Part shown: in pieces, positions 16,216 through 25,515 of the stretch
Layout of the letters: each line of letters begins with the position of its first letter
How positions within the stretch are numbered: position 1 is the first letter of the stretch
Origin: an uncultured Eubacterium sp.
GTDB taxonomy: Bacteria > Bacillota > Clostridia > Lachnospirales > Lachnospiraceae
Length of the DNA stretch: 34,773 nucleotides
Assembly (NCBI GenBank): GCA_900547255.1
Contig: URGC01000009.1
Coordinates: forward strand, 1-34,773
Direction: 5' to 3'
Program-made: the position numbers and the translations under genes
The notes under the pieces: generated by a model
Database searches by the model: none
What the model saw: only the letters and a program-made list of their open reading frames with translations
Told to the model about the DNA's origin: nothing

Positions 16216-17829
16216 ATGAGCGTATTAACGATATTATATATATCGCTGGAGTTCTGGGAAGCGTTCTTATGCGTGTTTGCTCTTATTGGTATAATAGTGG
16301 GAACATCACGATTTAAAGCAGATAAGAAAACAAAGATAGGTATGCAGATATGCTGTCTGGTACTGATGGTCAGTGACATGTGCTATATGGCACTGAATGG
16401 CAATTCAAACAGCATAGCGCATTATTATATTGTCAGAGTCAGCAAGTTTATGGTATTTTTCAGTAATTACACATATCTTGGGCTGTCGTCTGTATTCTTA
16501 TGGCAGTCATTGGCTGAGATTGGTGAGAATATACCAAAACGTGTCTATGCGGTCAGATTAATAAGTGCCGCATGCATAGTGCTGATAATAATATCACAGT
16601 TTAACGGGATGATATATTATTTTGACAGCAGCAATACATATCATAGAAGTACATTTTATCCAGTAATACAGGGTGCTGTAATGGTATCAATTGTAATAAT
16701 GTTTTCGATACTTATGCAGTACAGGAAACGACTGGATAATTTCATGATTTGTGCATTGATGTCGTATTTTGTTATGCCTGTTATAGCGACAATTCTGATT
16801 CTGCTGAATACAGGATTATATTTACAGAATTTTGCGGTTGTTATGTCTACACAGATTATGTTTGCGGTAGATTTTATCGATATGTCACACAGACTGGATA
16901 AATCACAGGCTGCTTATGTCAAGGCTAAATATGCTTCACAGCATGATTCCATGACAGGTGCGTATAATAAGGCGGCGGGACTTAATATGATTAAATCCTA
17001 TATGGCTGACATGGGAGAAAATGATGCGGCTTCACTTTGTTTCATTGATATAGATGATTTTAAATCAATCAATGATACACTCGGTCACGTTGTCGGAGAT
17101 TACTGGATTAAGCAGATTGCCGGACTTCTTATTAAGACATGCCGTGCAGATGATATAGTGTGCCGTTTTGGTGGCGATGAATATCTTGTACTTTTAAAGG
17201 GAACTGTTGACACAGAGGCACTTCAATCCAAGATATTCCAGTTTGACCAGCACCTCAAGCTCAAATCTATCGAGAGAGGGCATGACGTTCATTGCAGTAT
17301 CGGTGTGTGTCAGATTGTTGGCGGAAGACATTCACTTAACAGAGCAATTGAACTGGCGGATGAAGCGTTGTACGAGGTTAAGCGCAGCGGCAAGAATTCG
17401 TGTGTTATATACCAGATTGACAGCAGTAATGTGAAGAATCCGGATAAACAGCAGATTAACCTTAAAGAATCATTTAATATGCAGGACAGGGTTTATCATA
17501 AGTTCATGAGCCTTTTTATGGCGGTAGCTTATGTTAACCTTGAAAATGGAACTTATAACATTATCAAGGAAGACAGGGAACTTAACAAGTTCATGCCAGA
17601 TGATTCTAATTACATATCTCGTATACCGATATTTATTAAAAAATATGTTGTGGATGAGCATCAGAAAGCTGTTGCGAAGTTCGTGACATACAGCAGTATG
17701 CGTAATCAGGTAGAAGAGATAGAAACGATGGAATTTGACAATGTTAATGGTAACAAATGTCTTTTACACAGGATAGCAGATAAGGATAATAACAGTTGTG
17801 TGATTGTAGCACAGGAGATTACACTGTAA
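16216..17829 (+). CDS. Membrane diguanylate cyclase (GGDEF), first of a tandem pair
   Basis: Makes cyclic di-GMP from GTP, if active. Residues 1-220 contain about seven membrane helices with no other recognised domain. A short linker leads to a GGDEF domain (about 235-395) with MTGAYNK, FIDIDDFKSINDTLGH and the active-site motif GGDEY (F to Y, commonly tolerated). RADD lies five residues before it, which is the RxxD inhibitory site, so product feedback is likely. A C-terminal extension of about 120 residues (ESFNMQDRVYHKFM onward) resembles a degenerate PAS-like segment; I cannot name it. The start follows AGGTGG. It is 537 residues and is 36 bases from a close paralogue in the same direction, suggesting one transcript. 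Confidence 0.9.
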   Translation: MSVLTILYISLEFWEAFLCVFALIGIIVGTSRFKADKKTKIGMQICCLVLMVSDMCYMALNGNSNSIAHYYIVRVSKFMVFFSNYTYLGLSSVFLWQSLAEIGENIPKRVYAVRLISAACIVLIIISQFNGMIYYFDSSNTYHRSTFYPVIQGAVMVSIVIMFSILMQYRKRLDNFMICALMSYFVMPVIATILILLNTGLYLQNFAVVMSTQIMFAVDFIDMSHRLDKSQAAYVKAKYASQHDSMTGAYNKAAGLNMIKSYMADMGENDAASLCFIDIDDFKSINDTLGHVVGDYWIKQIAGLLIKTCRADDIVCRFGGDEYLVLLKGTVDTEALQSKIFQFDQHLKLKSIERGHDVHCSIGVCQIVGGRHSLNRAIELADEALYEVKRSGKNSCVIYQIDSSNVKNPDKQQINLKESFNMQDRVYHKFMSLFMAVAYVNLENGTYNIIKEDRELNKFMPDDSNYISRIPIFIKKYVVDEHQKAVAKFVTYSSMRNQVEEIETMEFDNVNGNKCLLHRIADKDNNSCVIVAQEITL

Positions 17830-17865
17830 TTATAAATGTTTTGGATATAAGAATTGGAGATAATG

Positions 17866-19533
17866 ATGAGCACGTTGACGATGTTTCAGGTTTCAATAGA
17901 GTTCATGGGAGCGATAGTATGTATAATCGCTCTTTTTGGAGTTATATTTGTACATTCAGGGCTTAAAGCCAAGAAATCTGTAAGAATTGAATTACAGGTG
18001 TGTTGTCTTCTGCTTATGGTCTCAGATATGCTTTCGTGGATTTTTAATGGACAGTCGGGAACATTGGCTTGCTATATGGTGAGAATAAGCAATTTTGTAT
18101 TGTTTGCCACTAATTGTGTATACATGAGTGTTATGCCGGTATTCTTATGGCAGCTTATGAGAGAGCTTGATGAGAAGATGCCAAAAAGAATATATGTTGT
18201 AATGTGGCTTAGTCTTATAGGATTAATCTGTATTGTTATCTCACAGTTTACAGGTATCTTTTATTATATTGATGGCAATAATGTTTACCATAGAGGAGAC
18301 TGGTATATTCTGGCACAGGCTATTCCGATTGTCGGAATAGCACTTAGTCTGTCTGTAGTAATCCAGTACGGTAAGAGACTGGAAAAGCAGATAGCGTATG
18401 CGGCTGTGCTGTATTTCGTGCTTCCAACGATTGCAACAGTTCTTATGTTGTTCCAGTATGGATTTGCATTGCAGAATTTTGCGGTTGTAATCTCTACGCA
18501 GATTATGTTCGCGATGGATATGATAGATGCCTCAACAAGGCTTAACAAGTCACAGGCTGCATATGATAAGGCAAATTATGCGGCGCACCATGACCCTATG
18601 ACTGGTATCTGTAATAAGACATGGGGAATGACACAGATTCGCAGTTACATAGAGAATATGGACGAGAATGACAAAGCATCACTGTGCTTTATAGATATAG
18701 ATGATTTTAAATCTATCAATGATAAATACGGACATATAACCGGGGATTACTGGATTAAAGAGGTTGCCGGGCTGTTGTACAGAATGTGCAGGAATGAAGA
18801 TATTATATGCCGTTTTGGTGGAGACGAGTATCTTATTCTGTTAAAAGGAATAGCTGATACGGATGCAATGAAATCAAGAGTATTCCAGCTCAATGAACAT
18901 CTTAAACTTAAATCCATAGAGCAGGGACAGGAAGTGCACTGTAGTGTCGGTGTATGTATGATTAAGGGTGATGGCCACAGCGTTGAGCAGGGAATTGAGC
19001 TTGCAGATGCGGCTTTATATGAAGTTAAACGTGGCGGCAAGGGCTCTTGTGTTATCTATCAGTTAGGTGGTGAGAGCGACAGCGAGCCAGACAAGCATCA
19101 TATTGATATCAAAGAGTCATTCAACATGCAGGAGCTTGTGTATGGCAAACTCATGAGGGTATTTAATACAGTTGTACATGTAAAGCTTGATACAGGTGAA
19201 TACCTTATGTTAAAGGATAAGAGTGGTCTTGGCGGTTATGGTGGAATTGATGCCAATTATAAGTCAAGAATACACGTTTACATTGAAAATGTTGTCACAG
19301 ATGAATATAAGAATAAATTAAAGGATTTTCTGTCAGTTACACGTATCAGAAACCAGAAAAATGCTGCAGAGAGCATAGGATATGTAGATGTGAATGGCAG
19401 AAAATGTATGATTCACACATTGATTGACACAGGTAATCTGTTCAATATGGACAATATTGCCTACAAGAGCAGGGAGAAAAACAAGCCGAAGGGCAACAAC
19501 AGTTGTGTCATAGCATTGCAGATAGAGGAATAA
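17866..19533 (+). CDS. Membrane diguanylate cyclase (GGDEF), second of a tandem pair
   Basis: A paralogue of the gene before it, with the same order: membrane N-terminus, GGDEF domain, C-terminal extension. Conserved are MTGICNK, FIDIDDFKSINDKYGH, GGDEY, and RNED five residues before it as the inhibitory RxxD site. The extension begins with a nearly identical ESFNMQELVYGKLM. The start is the ATG at 17866, preceded by TTGGAGA with 6-base spacing; the TTG at 17854 belongs to the ribosome binding site. Length 555 residues. Divergence is spread over the whole protein, especially the membrane part and C-terminus, so it is an old duplication whose sensory input probably differs. Confidence 0.9.
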   Translation: MSTLTMFQVSIEFMGAIVCIIALFGVIFVHSGLKAKKSVRIELQVCCLLLMVSDMLSWIFNGQSGTLACYMVRISNFVLFATNCVYMSVMPVFLWQLMRELDEKMPKRIYVVMWLSLIGLICIVISQFTGIFYYIDGNNVYHRGDWYILAQAIPIVGIALSLSVVIQYGKRLEKQIAYAAVLYFVLPTIATVLMLFQYGFALQNFAVVISTQIMFAMDMIDASTRLNKSQAAYDKANYAAHHDPMTGICNKTWGMTQIRSYIENMDENDKASLCFIDIDDFKSINDKYGHITGDYWIKEVAGLLYRMCRNEDIICRFGGDEYLILLKGIADTDAMKSRVFQLNEHLKLKSIEQGQEVHCSVGVCMIKGDGHSVEQGIELADAALYEVKRGGKGSCVIYQLGGESDSEPDKHHIDIKESFNMQELVYGKLMRVFNTVVHVKLDTGEYLMLKDKSGLGGYGGIDANYKSRIHVYIENVVTDEYKNKLKDFLSVTRIRNQKNAAESIGYVDVNGRKCMIHTLIDTGNLFNMDNIAYKSREKNKPKGNNSCVIALQIEE

Positions 19534-19719
19534 AAAATACCCGGTCAGAGGGATTACATACGGTTTGTCTGTAGGTAATCTGTAAAATTATTTGGTTTAT
19601 ATTTTTACTAATATTTTACTTTTTTCTGGCTGTATGATAAAATTAACGCATATATAATTTGTTACAATTTAATAAGAAGTATTATGCATATTTAATGCGC
19701 ATGACAACAGGCGGTGTAA

Positions 19720-19731
19720 CGTCTGAGGACG
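19720..19731 (+). promoter_or_regulatory. Small hairpin at the ribosome binding site of the BMP lipoprotein
   Basis: CGTC-TGAG-GACG is a perfect 4-bp stem whose right arm touches the GGAGGG ribosome binding site (19731-19736), 8 bases before the ATG. The 206-base gap 19534-19739 also has a weak imperfect hairpin at 19552-19580 without a T tract and no convincing promoter. Confidence 0.3.
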
Positions 19732-19739
19732 GAGGGAGT

Positions 19740-20945
19740 ATGAGACATAAGAGGTTATTAAGTCTGATTGCGCTGTTTATGTGCAGTATGCTTATGGCAG
19801 GCTGTGCTGGTAGTGCAACAATTGAAGATTACGCAGTGAATGATGGATATGAGCTGAAGGGAAGCAGTTCTAAGAAAGTAAGCCAGACGAATGCTACGGG
19901 AAGTAGTGCGGCAGGTATAGCCAAGGATAAGATTAAGGTCGGAGTAATCCATCTGTCAGACCCGGCAGAGGGAAGCGGCTATACGTATACGCATGATATT
20001 GGTATACAGGGAATGCAGCAGAATCTTGGACTTTCTGATTCGCAGATTGTAAGAAAGAACAATGTCAGCGATACAGATGCAGAGGCAACCCGCAAAGCGA
20101 TTAAGGAGTGTATTGATGCCGGATGCAACGTGATTTTCACTACAAGCTGGGGATATATGCAGACAACGGCTGAGATGGCAGAAGAATATCCAGATATATA
20201 TTTCTCGCATGGAACGGGCTATATGAGCAATGGCAAGAATTTTAACAATTATTTCGGAAGAATATATCAGGCGAGATATCTTAGCGGAATAGTTGCGGGA
20301 ATGAACACCAAGACGAATAAGATAGGCTATGTTGCGGCGATGGGTACGGACAATTCAGAGGTTACAGGCGGAATAGATGCATTTGCACTGGGAATATATT
20401 CTGTTAATCCTGCTGCAAAGGTGTATGTCAAGGTGACTAATAGCTGGTACGACCCACAGGCAGAGGAAGCGGCGGCAAGAACCCTGCTTAATATGAACTG
20501 TGATGTTATCGCGCAGCATTGTGATACTGTATACCCACAGACTCTTGCACAGGAAAAGGGTGTGTACAGCATCGGTTATAATTCGGATATGAGCAAGGAA
20601 GCTCCAGAGGCATGCCTTTGTAGTGTGACATGGAACTGGAGTGCTTATTATACTTCGGCAGTCCAGAGCGTGATTGATGGAACGTGGGACGGCAGCAATT
20701 ATTATGGCGGAATGAGTGAGAACCTTGTCAGCGTTACGTCTGTTGCTGCATTTGCGGCAAATGGAACACAGGAGAAGGTTAACGAGGCAAAGCAGCAGAT
20801 TCTTACCGGCAAAAATGGTGTATTTGATGGTGTTATAGAGACTAATACAGGAGCGACGGTGGGAACAGCAGGCAAGACACTTGATGATTCGACAATCACA
20901 GGCGGAATTAACTGGTATTTTAAGACTGTAAATGTTGTTGAGTGA
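19740..20945 (+). CDS. BMP/PnrA-family lipoprotein, periplasmic-type binding protein
   Basis: Surface lipoprotein of the basic membrane protein family (PnrA, Med), which commonly bind nucleosides for ABC import. The signal peptide has a basic start (MRHKRLL), a hydrophobic core and a lipobox ending LMAGC (Cys22). The mature protein, after a Ser-rich linker, starts KIKVGVIHLSDPAEGSGYTY, the usual BMP opening, followed by the type I periplasmic-binding fold with TTSWGY, YFGRIYQARYLSGI and GVYSIGYN. The start at 19740 follows GGAGGGAG; the open frame extends upstream to a TTG at 19659 but the signal peptide begins at 19740. No ABC ATPase or permease gene is nearby; instead a chemotaxis receptor gene follows after 39 bases. 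It may act as a ligand presenter for chemotaxis as well as, or instead of, transport. Confidence 0.85.
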   Translation: MRHKRLLSLIALFMCSMLMAGCAGSATIEDYAVNDGYELKGSSSKKVSQTNATGSSAAGIAKDKIKVGVIHLSDPAEGSGYTYTHDIGIQGMQQNLGLSDSQIVRKNNVSDTDAEATRKAIKECIDAGCNVIFTTSWGYMQTTAEMAEEYPDIYFSHGTGYMSNGKNFNNYFGRIYQARYLSGIVAGMNTKTNKIGYVAAMGTDNSEVTGGIDAFALGIYSVNPAAKVYVKVTNSWYDPQAEEAAARTLLNMNCDVIAQHCDTVYPQTLAQEKGVYSIGYNSDMSKEAPEACLCSVTWNWSAYYTSAVQSVIDGTWDGSNYYGGMSENLVSVTSVAAFAANGTQEKVNEAKQQILTGKNGVFDGVIETNTGATVGTAGKTLDDSTITGGINWYFKTVNVVE

Positions 20946-20984
20946 TTTTAATGTGCATTTTGGCGCATGGAAATGGAGAAGTAC

Positions 20985-22688
20985 ATGAGTATAAAAAGAA
21001 AGATACTTGCTATGACTATCGGTCCTATATTGATTCTGGGACTGATGTCGGTTACATTTACACTTACCCGCGTAAAGAGTGCAATGATAGATGAGATACA
21101 GGATGCGCTCATGGGAACTGCGGCGGCTACGCTTGCTGCCTACGACCAGAATGCGGGCGATTACATACAGGCAAGCAATGGCGATATATGGAAGGGCAGT
21201 TACAATGTCTCTAAATCAGAGAGCCTTGTTGATGGAATCAAGCAGAATACTGGAATGGACGTGACATTTTTCTACGGAAGCCAGAGAATTATGACATCAG
21301 CACTGGACAGCAACGGTGACAGACTGCTCGGCTCTCCGGCAGGAGACATTATTATTGAAAATGTTCTTAACAAGGGACAGAATTATTTCAGCAAGCATGT
21401 ATCGCTTGATGGCGTGCTTAATTATGGATATTTCATGCCGGTGTACCAGAACGGAAGTGATACTGATATTATCGGAATGGTGTTCGTTGGAACTAACAAG
21501 GTTGAAAAGAATGCTGTAATCAGCCGCATCATGATTACTATTGGCGCGGCTGTGTGCGTGATAATGGCTATATGTGCGGCATTTGGGATTAAAATGTCAT
21601 CATCAATCAGCAAGAGTATAAGAACGAGTATCGGTGTCGTTGAAAAGGTTGCCAATGGTAATCTTGACGTGTGGGTTGACGAAAAGCTGCTTAACAGAAG
21701 TGATGAGATTGGAGACCTTTCCAAGGTTACGATTACGCTGCGTGATGCCATGAAGACGGTAATTAAAGACATTTCAACTAATGCAAATGCGCTTCTTAAT
21801 GCTGGAACGGAGCTTAAATCTGTAGCTGATACGACTAATGGAACTATGGAGCAGGTAAGGTCAGCGGTAAATATGATTGTTGACAATTCAAATGAGCAGG
21901 CGAAAAATTCGCAGAATACATCTGAACACATGAAGATTATGGGTGAGAACATCACTGAGACTTCGGGCGAGGTTGAACTGCTTGATGCCAATGCAGCTTC
22001 AATGCAGCAGTCAAGTGAGAAGGCTTCGGAGACTCTTGAGAAGTTAAGAACAATTAATGGTGATGTTGAGCGTATTATCAATGATGTAAAGGAGCAGACT
22101 ATCAGAACGAATAATTCGGTTCAGAAGATACAGGATGCAACTTCAATTATATCATCTATAGCGGATGAGACGAACCTGTTAAGTCTCAATGCTTCGATTG
22201 AGGCGGCGAGAGCAGGAGAGAGTGGACGTGGTTTCGCGGTAGTTGCCGGCGAGATTAAGAAGCTTGCGGAGCAGTCTAACACATCGAGCCAGGAGATTGA
22301 AGACACGGCGAAGGCTCTTATGGAAGACTCTACCAAGGCTGTTGAGCTTATGAAGCAGATGCAGGATATTATAATGAGCCAGAGTGAGAGCATGAAGGAA
22401 ACTCATGAGGTTGTTGAAAATGTCCTCTCTGAGATTGAAAGCTCGATGAAGAGCATAGAGCTTATCAAGGCGAGCACGCAGAAGCTTGAAATCTCACGCA
22501 ACCAGGTTGTATCGGCTGTCGATGAGCTTTCTGAGATAGCCCAGAACAACGTCGAGGGAACGAAGAAGACCCATCAGGAGACAGAGGAAGTCGCCGACTC
22601 CTTCCACCACGTATCCGAGAGCGCAGAGCAGTTGAGGGAGATTGCAGGATTGCTGGCGGATAGTATTGATTACTTTAAGATGGGGTAG
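20985..22688 (+). CDS. Methyl-accepting chemotaxis protein with single Cache-type sensor
   Basis: Transmembrane chemoreceptor, 567 residues. TM1 about 7-28, an external region of about 150 residues looking like a single Cache domain (VDGIKQNTGMDVTFFYG, then GYFMPVYQN), TM2 about 180-201, HAMP 202-255, and a long coiled-coil signalling domain whose tip (DETNLLSLNASIEAARAGE, from about 395) is the conserved CheA/CheW contact. Start at the ATG at 20985, with ATGGAGA before it; the 20967 ATG is in frame but lacks a site. It lies 39 bases after the BMP lipoprotein, so the two are probably cotranscribed and functionally linked. There is no CheA or CheW gene in the window. Confidence 0.92.
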   Translation: MSIKRKILAMTIGPILILGLMSVTFTLTRVKSAMIDEIQDALMGTAAATLAAYDQNAGDYIQASNGDIWKGSYNVSKSESLVDGIKQNTGMDVTFFYGSQRIMTSALDSNGDRLLGSPAGDIIIENVLNKGQNYFSKHVSLDGVLNYGYFMPVYQNGSDTDIIGMVFVGTNKVEKNAVISRIMITIGAAVCVIMAICAAFGIKMSSSISKSIRTSIGVVEKVANGNLDVWVDEKLLNRSDEIGDLSKVTITLRDAMKTVIKDISTNANALLNAGTELKSVADTTNGTMEQVRSAVNMIVDNSNEQAKNSQNTSEHMKIMGENITETSGEVELLDANAASMQQSSEKASETLEKLRTINGDVERIINDVKEQTIRTNNSVQKIQDATSIISSIADETNLLSLNASIEAARAGESGRGFAVVAGEIKKLAEQSNTSSQEIEDTAKALMEDSTKAVELMKQMQDIIMSQSESMKETHEVVENVLSEIESSMKSIELIKASTQKLEISRNQVVSAVDELSEIAQNNVEGTKKTHQETEEVADSFHHVSESAEQLREIAGLLADSIDYFKMG

Positions 22689-22768
22689 AGAAGGGGAAAA
22701 TTTTAAAGATGTTTTACTATCGTGGGTTGAAAGAATGGGACAATGAAAATGGCATGTGATTGAGGATT

Positions 22769-22795
22769 AGGATCAGCGTGGGCTGGTCCTTTTTA
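22769..22795 (+). terminator. Terminator after the chemoreceptor
   Basis: A 9-bp stem (22769-22777 with 22782-22790, one G-U) around GTGG, followed by TTTTTAA. It marks the boundary between the chemotaxis genes and the defence island. Confidence 0.8.
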
Positions 22796-22812
22796 ATTTG
22801 ATTCATATCATG

Positions 22813-22853
22813 ACTCAATTTTATCAAACTTTATATAATTGATAAAATTGAGT
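22813..22853 (+). promoter_or_regulatory. Perfect 15-bp inverted repeat, putative operator of fic
   Basis: ACTCAATTTTATCAA (22813-22827) and its exact reverse complement (22839-22853) flank an 11-base spacer. The right arm touches the -35 of the next promoter, a classic repressor position. Sequence related to its two halves recurs in both hsdS leaders. Confidence 0.8.
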
Positions 22854-22882
22854 TTGACAATGATACAATTGGAGTATATAAT
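22854..22882 (+). promoter_or_regulatory. Consensus promoter of the fic-hsd operon
   Basis: TTGACA (22854-22859), a 17-base spacer and TATAAT (22877-22882): a perfect consensus sigma-A promoter about 55 bases ahead of fic. Such strength next to a perfect inverted repeat fits repression in the resting state. Confidence 0.85.
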
Positions 22883-22938
22883 AAATTATGTCATAGAATG
22901 TTCAATTGATATAATTAAAATCTTAATGAGGTTATTGA

Positions 22939-24000
22939 ATGAGAGAACTTAATTATACAAAACGGTGGGGTGAAATGCTCAATCCGGAAATAGTGGGATT
23001 ACTTACAAAAATCCATGAATTCAAAGGCGAGCAGAATTTATTTATTGAAGCTCATGCTGATCAGCTTACCGAACTTATGGAGATTGCAAAGATACAAAGT
23101 ACAGAGGCTTCTAACAAGATCGAAGGTATCTATACCTCTGATGAGAGATTAAAGAAGCTCGTTATGGATAAAACTACACCAAAGAGTAGAGCAGAGCAGG
23201 AAATTGCAGGCTATAGAGACGTGCTTAACACGATTCATGAAAATTATGATTATGTGCAGACTAAGCCTGGTATTATCCTCCAATTGCATAGAGACTTATA
23301 TAGATTTATGGGACCTGAAGCTGGCGGTTACTTCAAGACAACTGACAATGTAATTGCAGAAGTAGATAGCGAAGGAAATAAGAAGGTTCGTTTTCAGCCA
23401 GTGCCGGCTTGGGAAACACCAGATGCAATAGATGCTCTTTGCAAAGCATTTGATGAAACACTTATGGATGAATCAATTGATTCATTGATTGTTATTCCAA
23501 TGTTTGTATTGGATTTCTTGTGTATCCATCCTTTCAATGATGGCAATGGAAGAATGAGTCGTTTGCTTACATTGCTGTTGCTTTATCGAAGTGGATATAT
23601 AGTTGGTAAATATATCAGTATCGAAAAGATGATTGAAACTACAAAGGATACTTATTATGAAGCGCTTCAATCAAGTTCTGCAGGATGGCATGAAGGTGAA
23701 AATGATTATGTACCATTTATCAAATATATGCTTGGTGTGGTGGCTGCTTCGTACCGTGAGTTTTCTTCAAGAGTAAAACTGCTTACAACAGCAGGACTTA
23801 CAAAGGGAGACAGAATCGGTGAAGTGATTAAGCAGACTGTTGGAACAATCACCAAAGCAGAAATTATGAAGAAGTGTCCTGATATCAGTCAGATAACAAT
23901 ACAGAGAGCCTTGATAGAACTTCAGGAGCAGGAAAAGATTATTAAAATCGGTGGTGGGCGTTATACCAAATATACATGGAACTGGGATAAGGAGAATTAG
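22939..24000 (+). CDS. Fic-family AMP transferase with C-terminal winged helix
   Basis: Fic proteins transfer AMP (or other nucleotides) to target proteins. The 353-residue protein has an inhibitory N-terminal motif SNKIEG (58-63), matching [S/T]xxxE[G/N], so it should be self-inhibited (class II). The catalytic loop HPFNDGNGRMSR starts at His197 with all motif residues intact, and a helical region follows. The C-terminal part (about 275-353) looks like a winged helix, ISQITIQRALIELQEQEKIIKIGGGRY, as in Fic-HTH proteins. It is the first gene of the operon, 3 bases before hsdM. Its target is unknown; it may regulate the restriction system, or act as a back-up defence arm. The HTH part could bind the nearby inverted repeat. 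Confidence 0.93.
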   Translation: MRELNYTKRWGEMLNPEIVGLLTKIHEFKGEQNLFIEAHADQLTELMEIAKIQSTEASNKIEGIYTSDERLKKLVMDKTTPKSRAEQEIAGYRDVLNTIHENYDYVQTKPGIILQLHRDLYRFMGPEAGGYFKTTDNVIAEVDSEGNKKVRFQPVPAWETPDAIDALCKAFDETLMDESIDSLIVIPMFVLDFLCIHPFNDGNGRMSRLLTLLLLYRSGYIVGKYISIEKMIETTKDTYYEALQSSSAGWHEGENDYVPFIKYMLGVVAASYREFSSRVKLLTTAGLTKGDRIGEVIKQTVGTITKAEIMKKCPDISQITIQRALIELQEQEKIIKIGGGRYTKYTWNWDKEN

Positions 24001-24003
24001 AAA

Positions 24004-25500
24004 ATGATTACAGGCGAATTAAAAAACAGAATTGATAGTTTATGGGAGATTTTCTGGACTGGGGGTCTTACAAATCCATTGGATGTAATTGAACAGATGA
24101 CATATTTGATGTTTATCCATGACTTGGATGTATCTGATAATACTCACGCAAAGGAAAGTGCTATGCTTGGGCTTCCTTATGAAAGTGTTTTTTCCAAGGA
24201 AGTAAAAATCGGTGAGAGAACTATTGATGGAACTCAGCTTAAGTGGTCTGTATTCAGAGATTATCCGGCTGACAGAATGTATTCTGTAGTGCAGGAAATG
24301 GTATTCCCATTTATCAAGAATCTTCATGCAAATAAAGATAGTGCGTTTTCAAAATACATGGACGATGCAATCTTCAAGCTTCCTACTCCTTTGATGCTTT
24401 CAAAGGTCGTGGATGCTATGGATGATTTGTATACACAGATGGCAAAGCTGAATGATTCGGATGCCAGAGGTGATGTATATGAGTATCTTCTTTCTAAACT
24501 AGCTACAGCAGGTGTAAATGGTCAGTTCAGAACACCTCGTCATATTATCAAGATGATGGTAGAACTTATGGACCCTAAGGCTGATGATGTTATCTGTGAT
24601 CCAAGCTGTGGAACTGCAGGATTTCTTGTAGAGTCTGGTGAATATCTTTGGGCTAATAAGAAAGATGAAATCTTCTATGATAAGCAGAAGAAAGACCATT
24701 TCATGAATCATATGTTCCACGGCTTTGATATGGACAGAACTATGCTTCGTATTGGGGCTATGAATATGATGAATCATAGAGTAGAAAGTCCATTCATTGA
24801 ATATAGAGACAGTTTGTCAGATCAGAACCCTGATAAGGACAAGTATTCATTAATTCTTGCAAATCCACCTTTCAAGGGAAGCCTTGATGCAGATATTGTA
24901 TCTGCTGATTTGCTTAAAGTATGTAGCACAAAGAAGACAGAGCTTCTCTTCTTAGCATTGTTTGTCCGTATGCTTAAGATTGGTGGTAGATGTGCTTGTA
25001 TTGTTCCTGACGGTGTATTATTTGGCTCATCTAAGGCACACAAGGATATTAGAAAAGAACTGATTGAGAATCAGAGATTAGAGGCAGTTATCTCAATGCC
25101 TTCCGGTGTGTTTAAGCCATATGCCGGAGTGTCTACTGGAATTCTCATCTTCACAAAAACGAATTATGGAGGAACCGACAATGTGTGGTTCTATGATATG
25201 CAGGCTGATGGATTCAGCTTGGATGATAAACGTTCAGTTGTAACAGAGAATGATATCCCAGATATCATCGAAAGATTTCGTAATCGTGATGCTGAAGCAG
25301 ATAGACAGAGAACTGATAAGTCTTTCATGGTTCCTAAGCAGGAGATTGTTGATAATGGTTATGACCTTTCTATCAATAAGTATAAGAAGGTTAAGTATGT
25401 GGCAGTGGAATATCCACCTACATCTGAGATTATCGATAAGATTATGGAACTTGATGCTGAAGCTACAGAGGCTATTAAAGAGTTGAAGGCAATGTTGTAA
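24004..25500 (+). CDS. hsdM: Type I restriction-modification system methyltransferase subunit
   Basis: N6-adenine DNA methyltransferase subunit, 498 residues, which with HsdS methylates the recognition sequence and with HsdR forms the restriction complex. An N-terminal helical domain (about 1-150, HsdM_N) precedes the catalytic domain. AdoMet motif I DPSCGTAGFL starts at Asp199; the catalytic motif NPPF is at 287-290. The C-terminal tail (VEYPPTSEIIDKIMELDAEA) is the usual HsdM helical end. A GGAG site lies inside the end of fic, 3 bases upstream of which the genes abut, so translation is likely coupled. The protein looks intact. Confidence 0.96.
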   Translation: MITGELKNRIDSLWEIFWTGGLTNPLDVIEQMTYLMFIHDLDVSDNTHAKESAMLGLPYESVFSKEVKIGERTIDGTQLKWSVFRDYPADRMYSVVQEMVFPFIKNLHANKDSAFSKYMDDAIFKLPTPLMLSKVVDAMDDLYTQMAKLNDSDARGDVYEYLLSKLATAGVNGQFRTPRHIIKMMVELMDPKADDVICDPSCGTAGFLVESGEYLWANKKDEIFYDKQKKDHFMNHMFHGFDMDRTMLRIGAMNMMNHRVESPFIEYRDSLSDQNPDKDKYSLILANPPFKGSLDADIVSADLLKVCSTKKTELLFLALFVRMLKIGGRCACIVPDGVLFGSSKAHKDIRKELIENQRLEAVISMPSGVFKPYAGVSTGILIFTKTNYGGTDNVWFYDMQADGFSLDDKRSVVTENDIPDIIERFRNRDAEADRQRTDKSFMVPKQEIVDNGYDLSINKYKKVKYVAVEYPPTSEIIDKIMELDAEATEAIKELKAML

Positions 25501-25515
25501 GGAGGTGACTAATCC

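Noticed and set aside
21422..22081. 219-codon frame on the minus strand inside the chemoreceptor gene
   Set aside because: A shadow of the repetitive helical coding sequence; no ribosome binding site, promoter or family resemblance.
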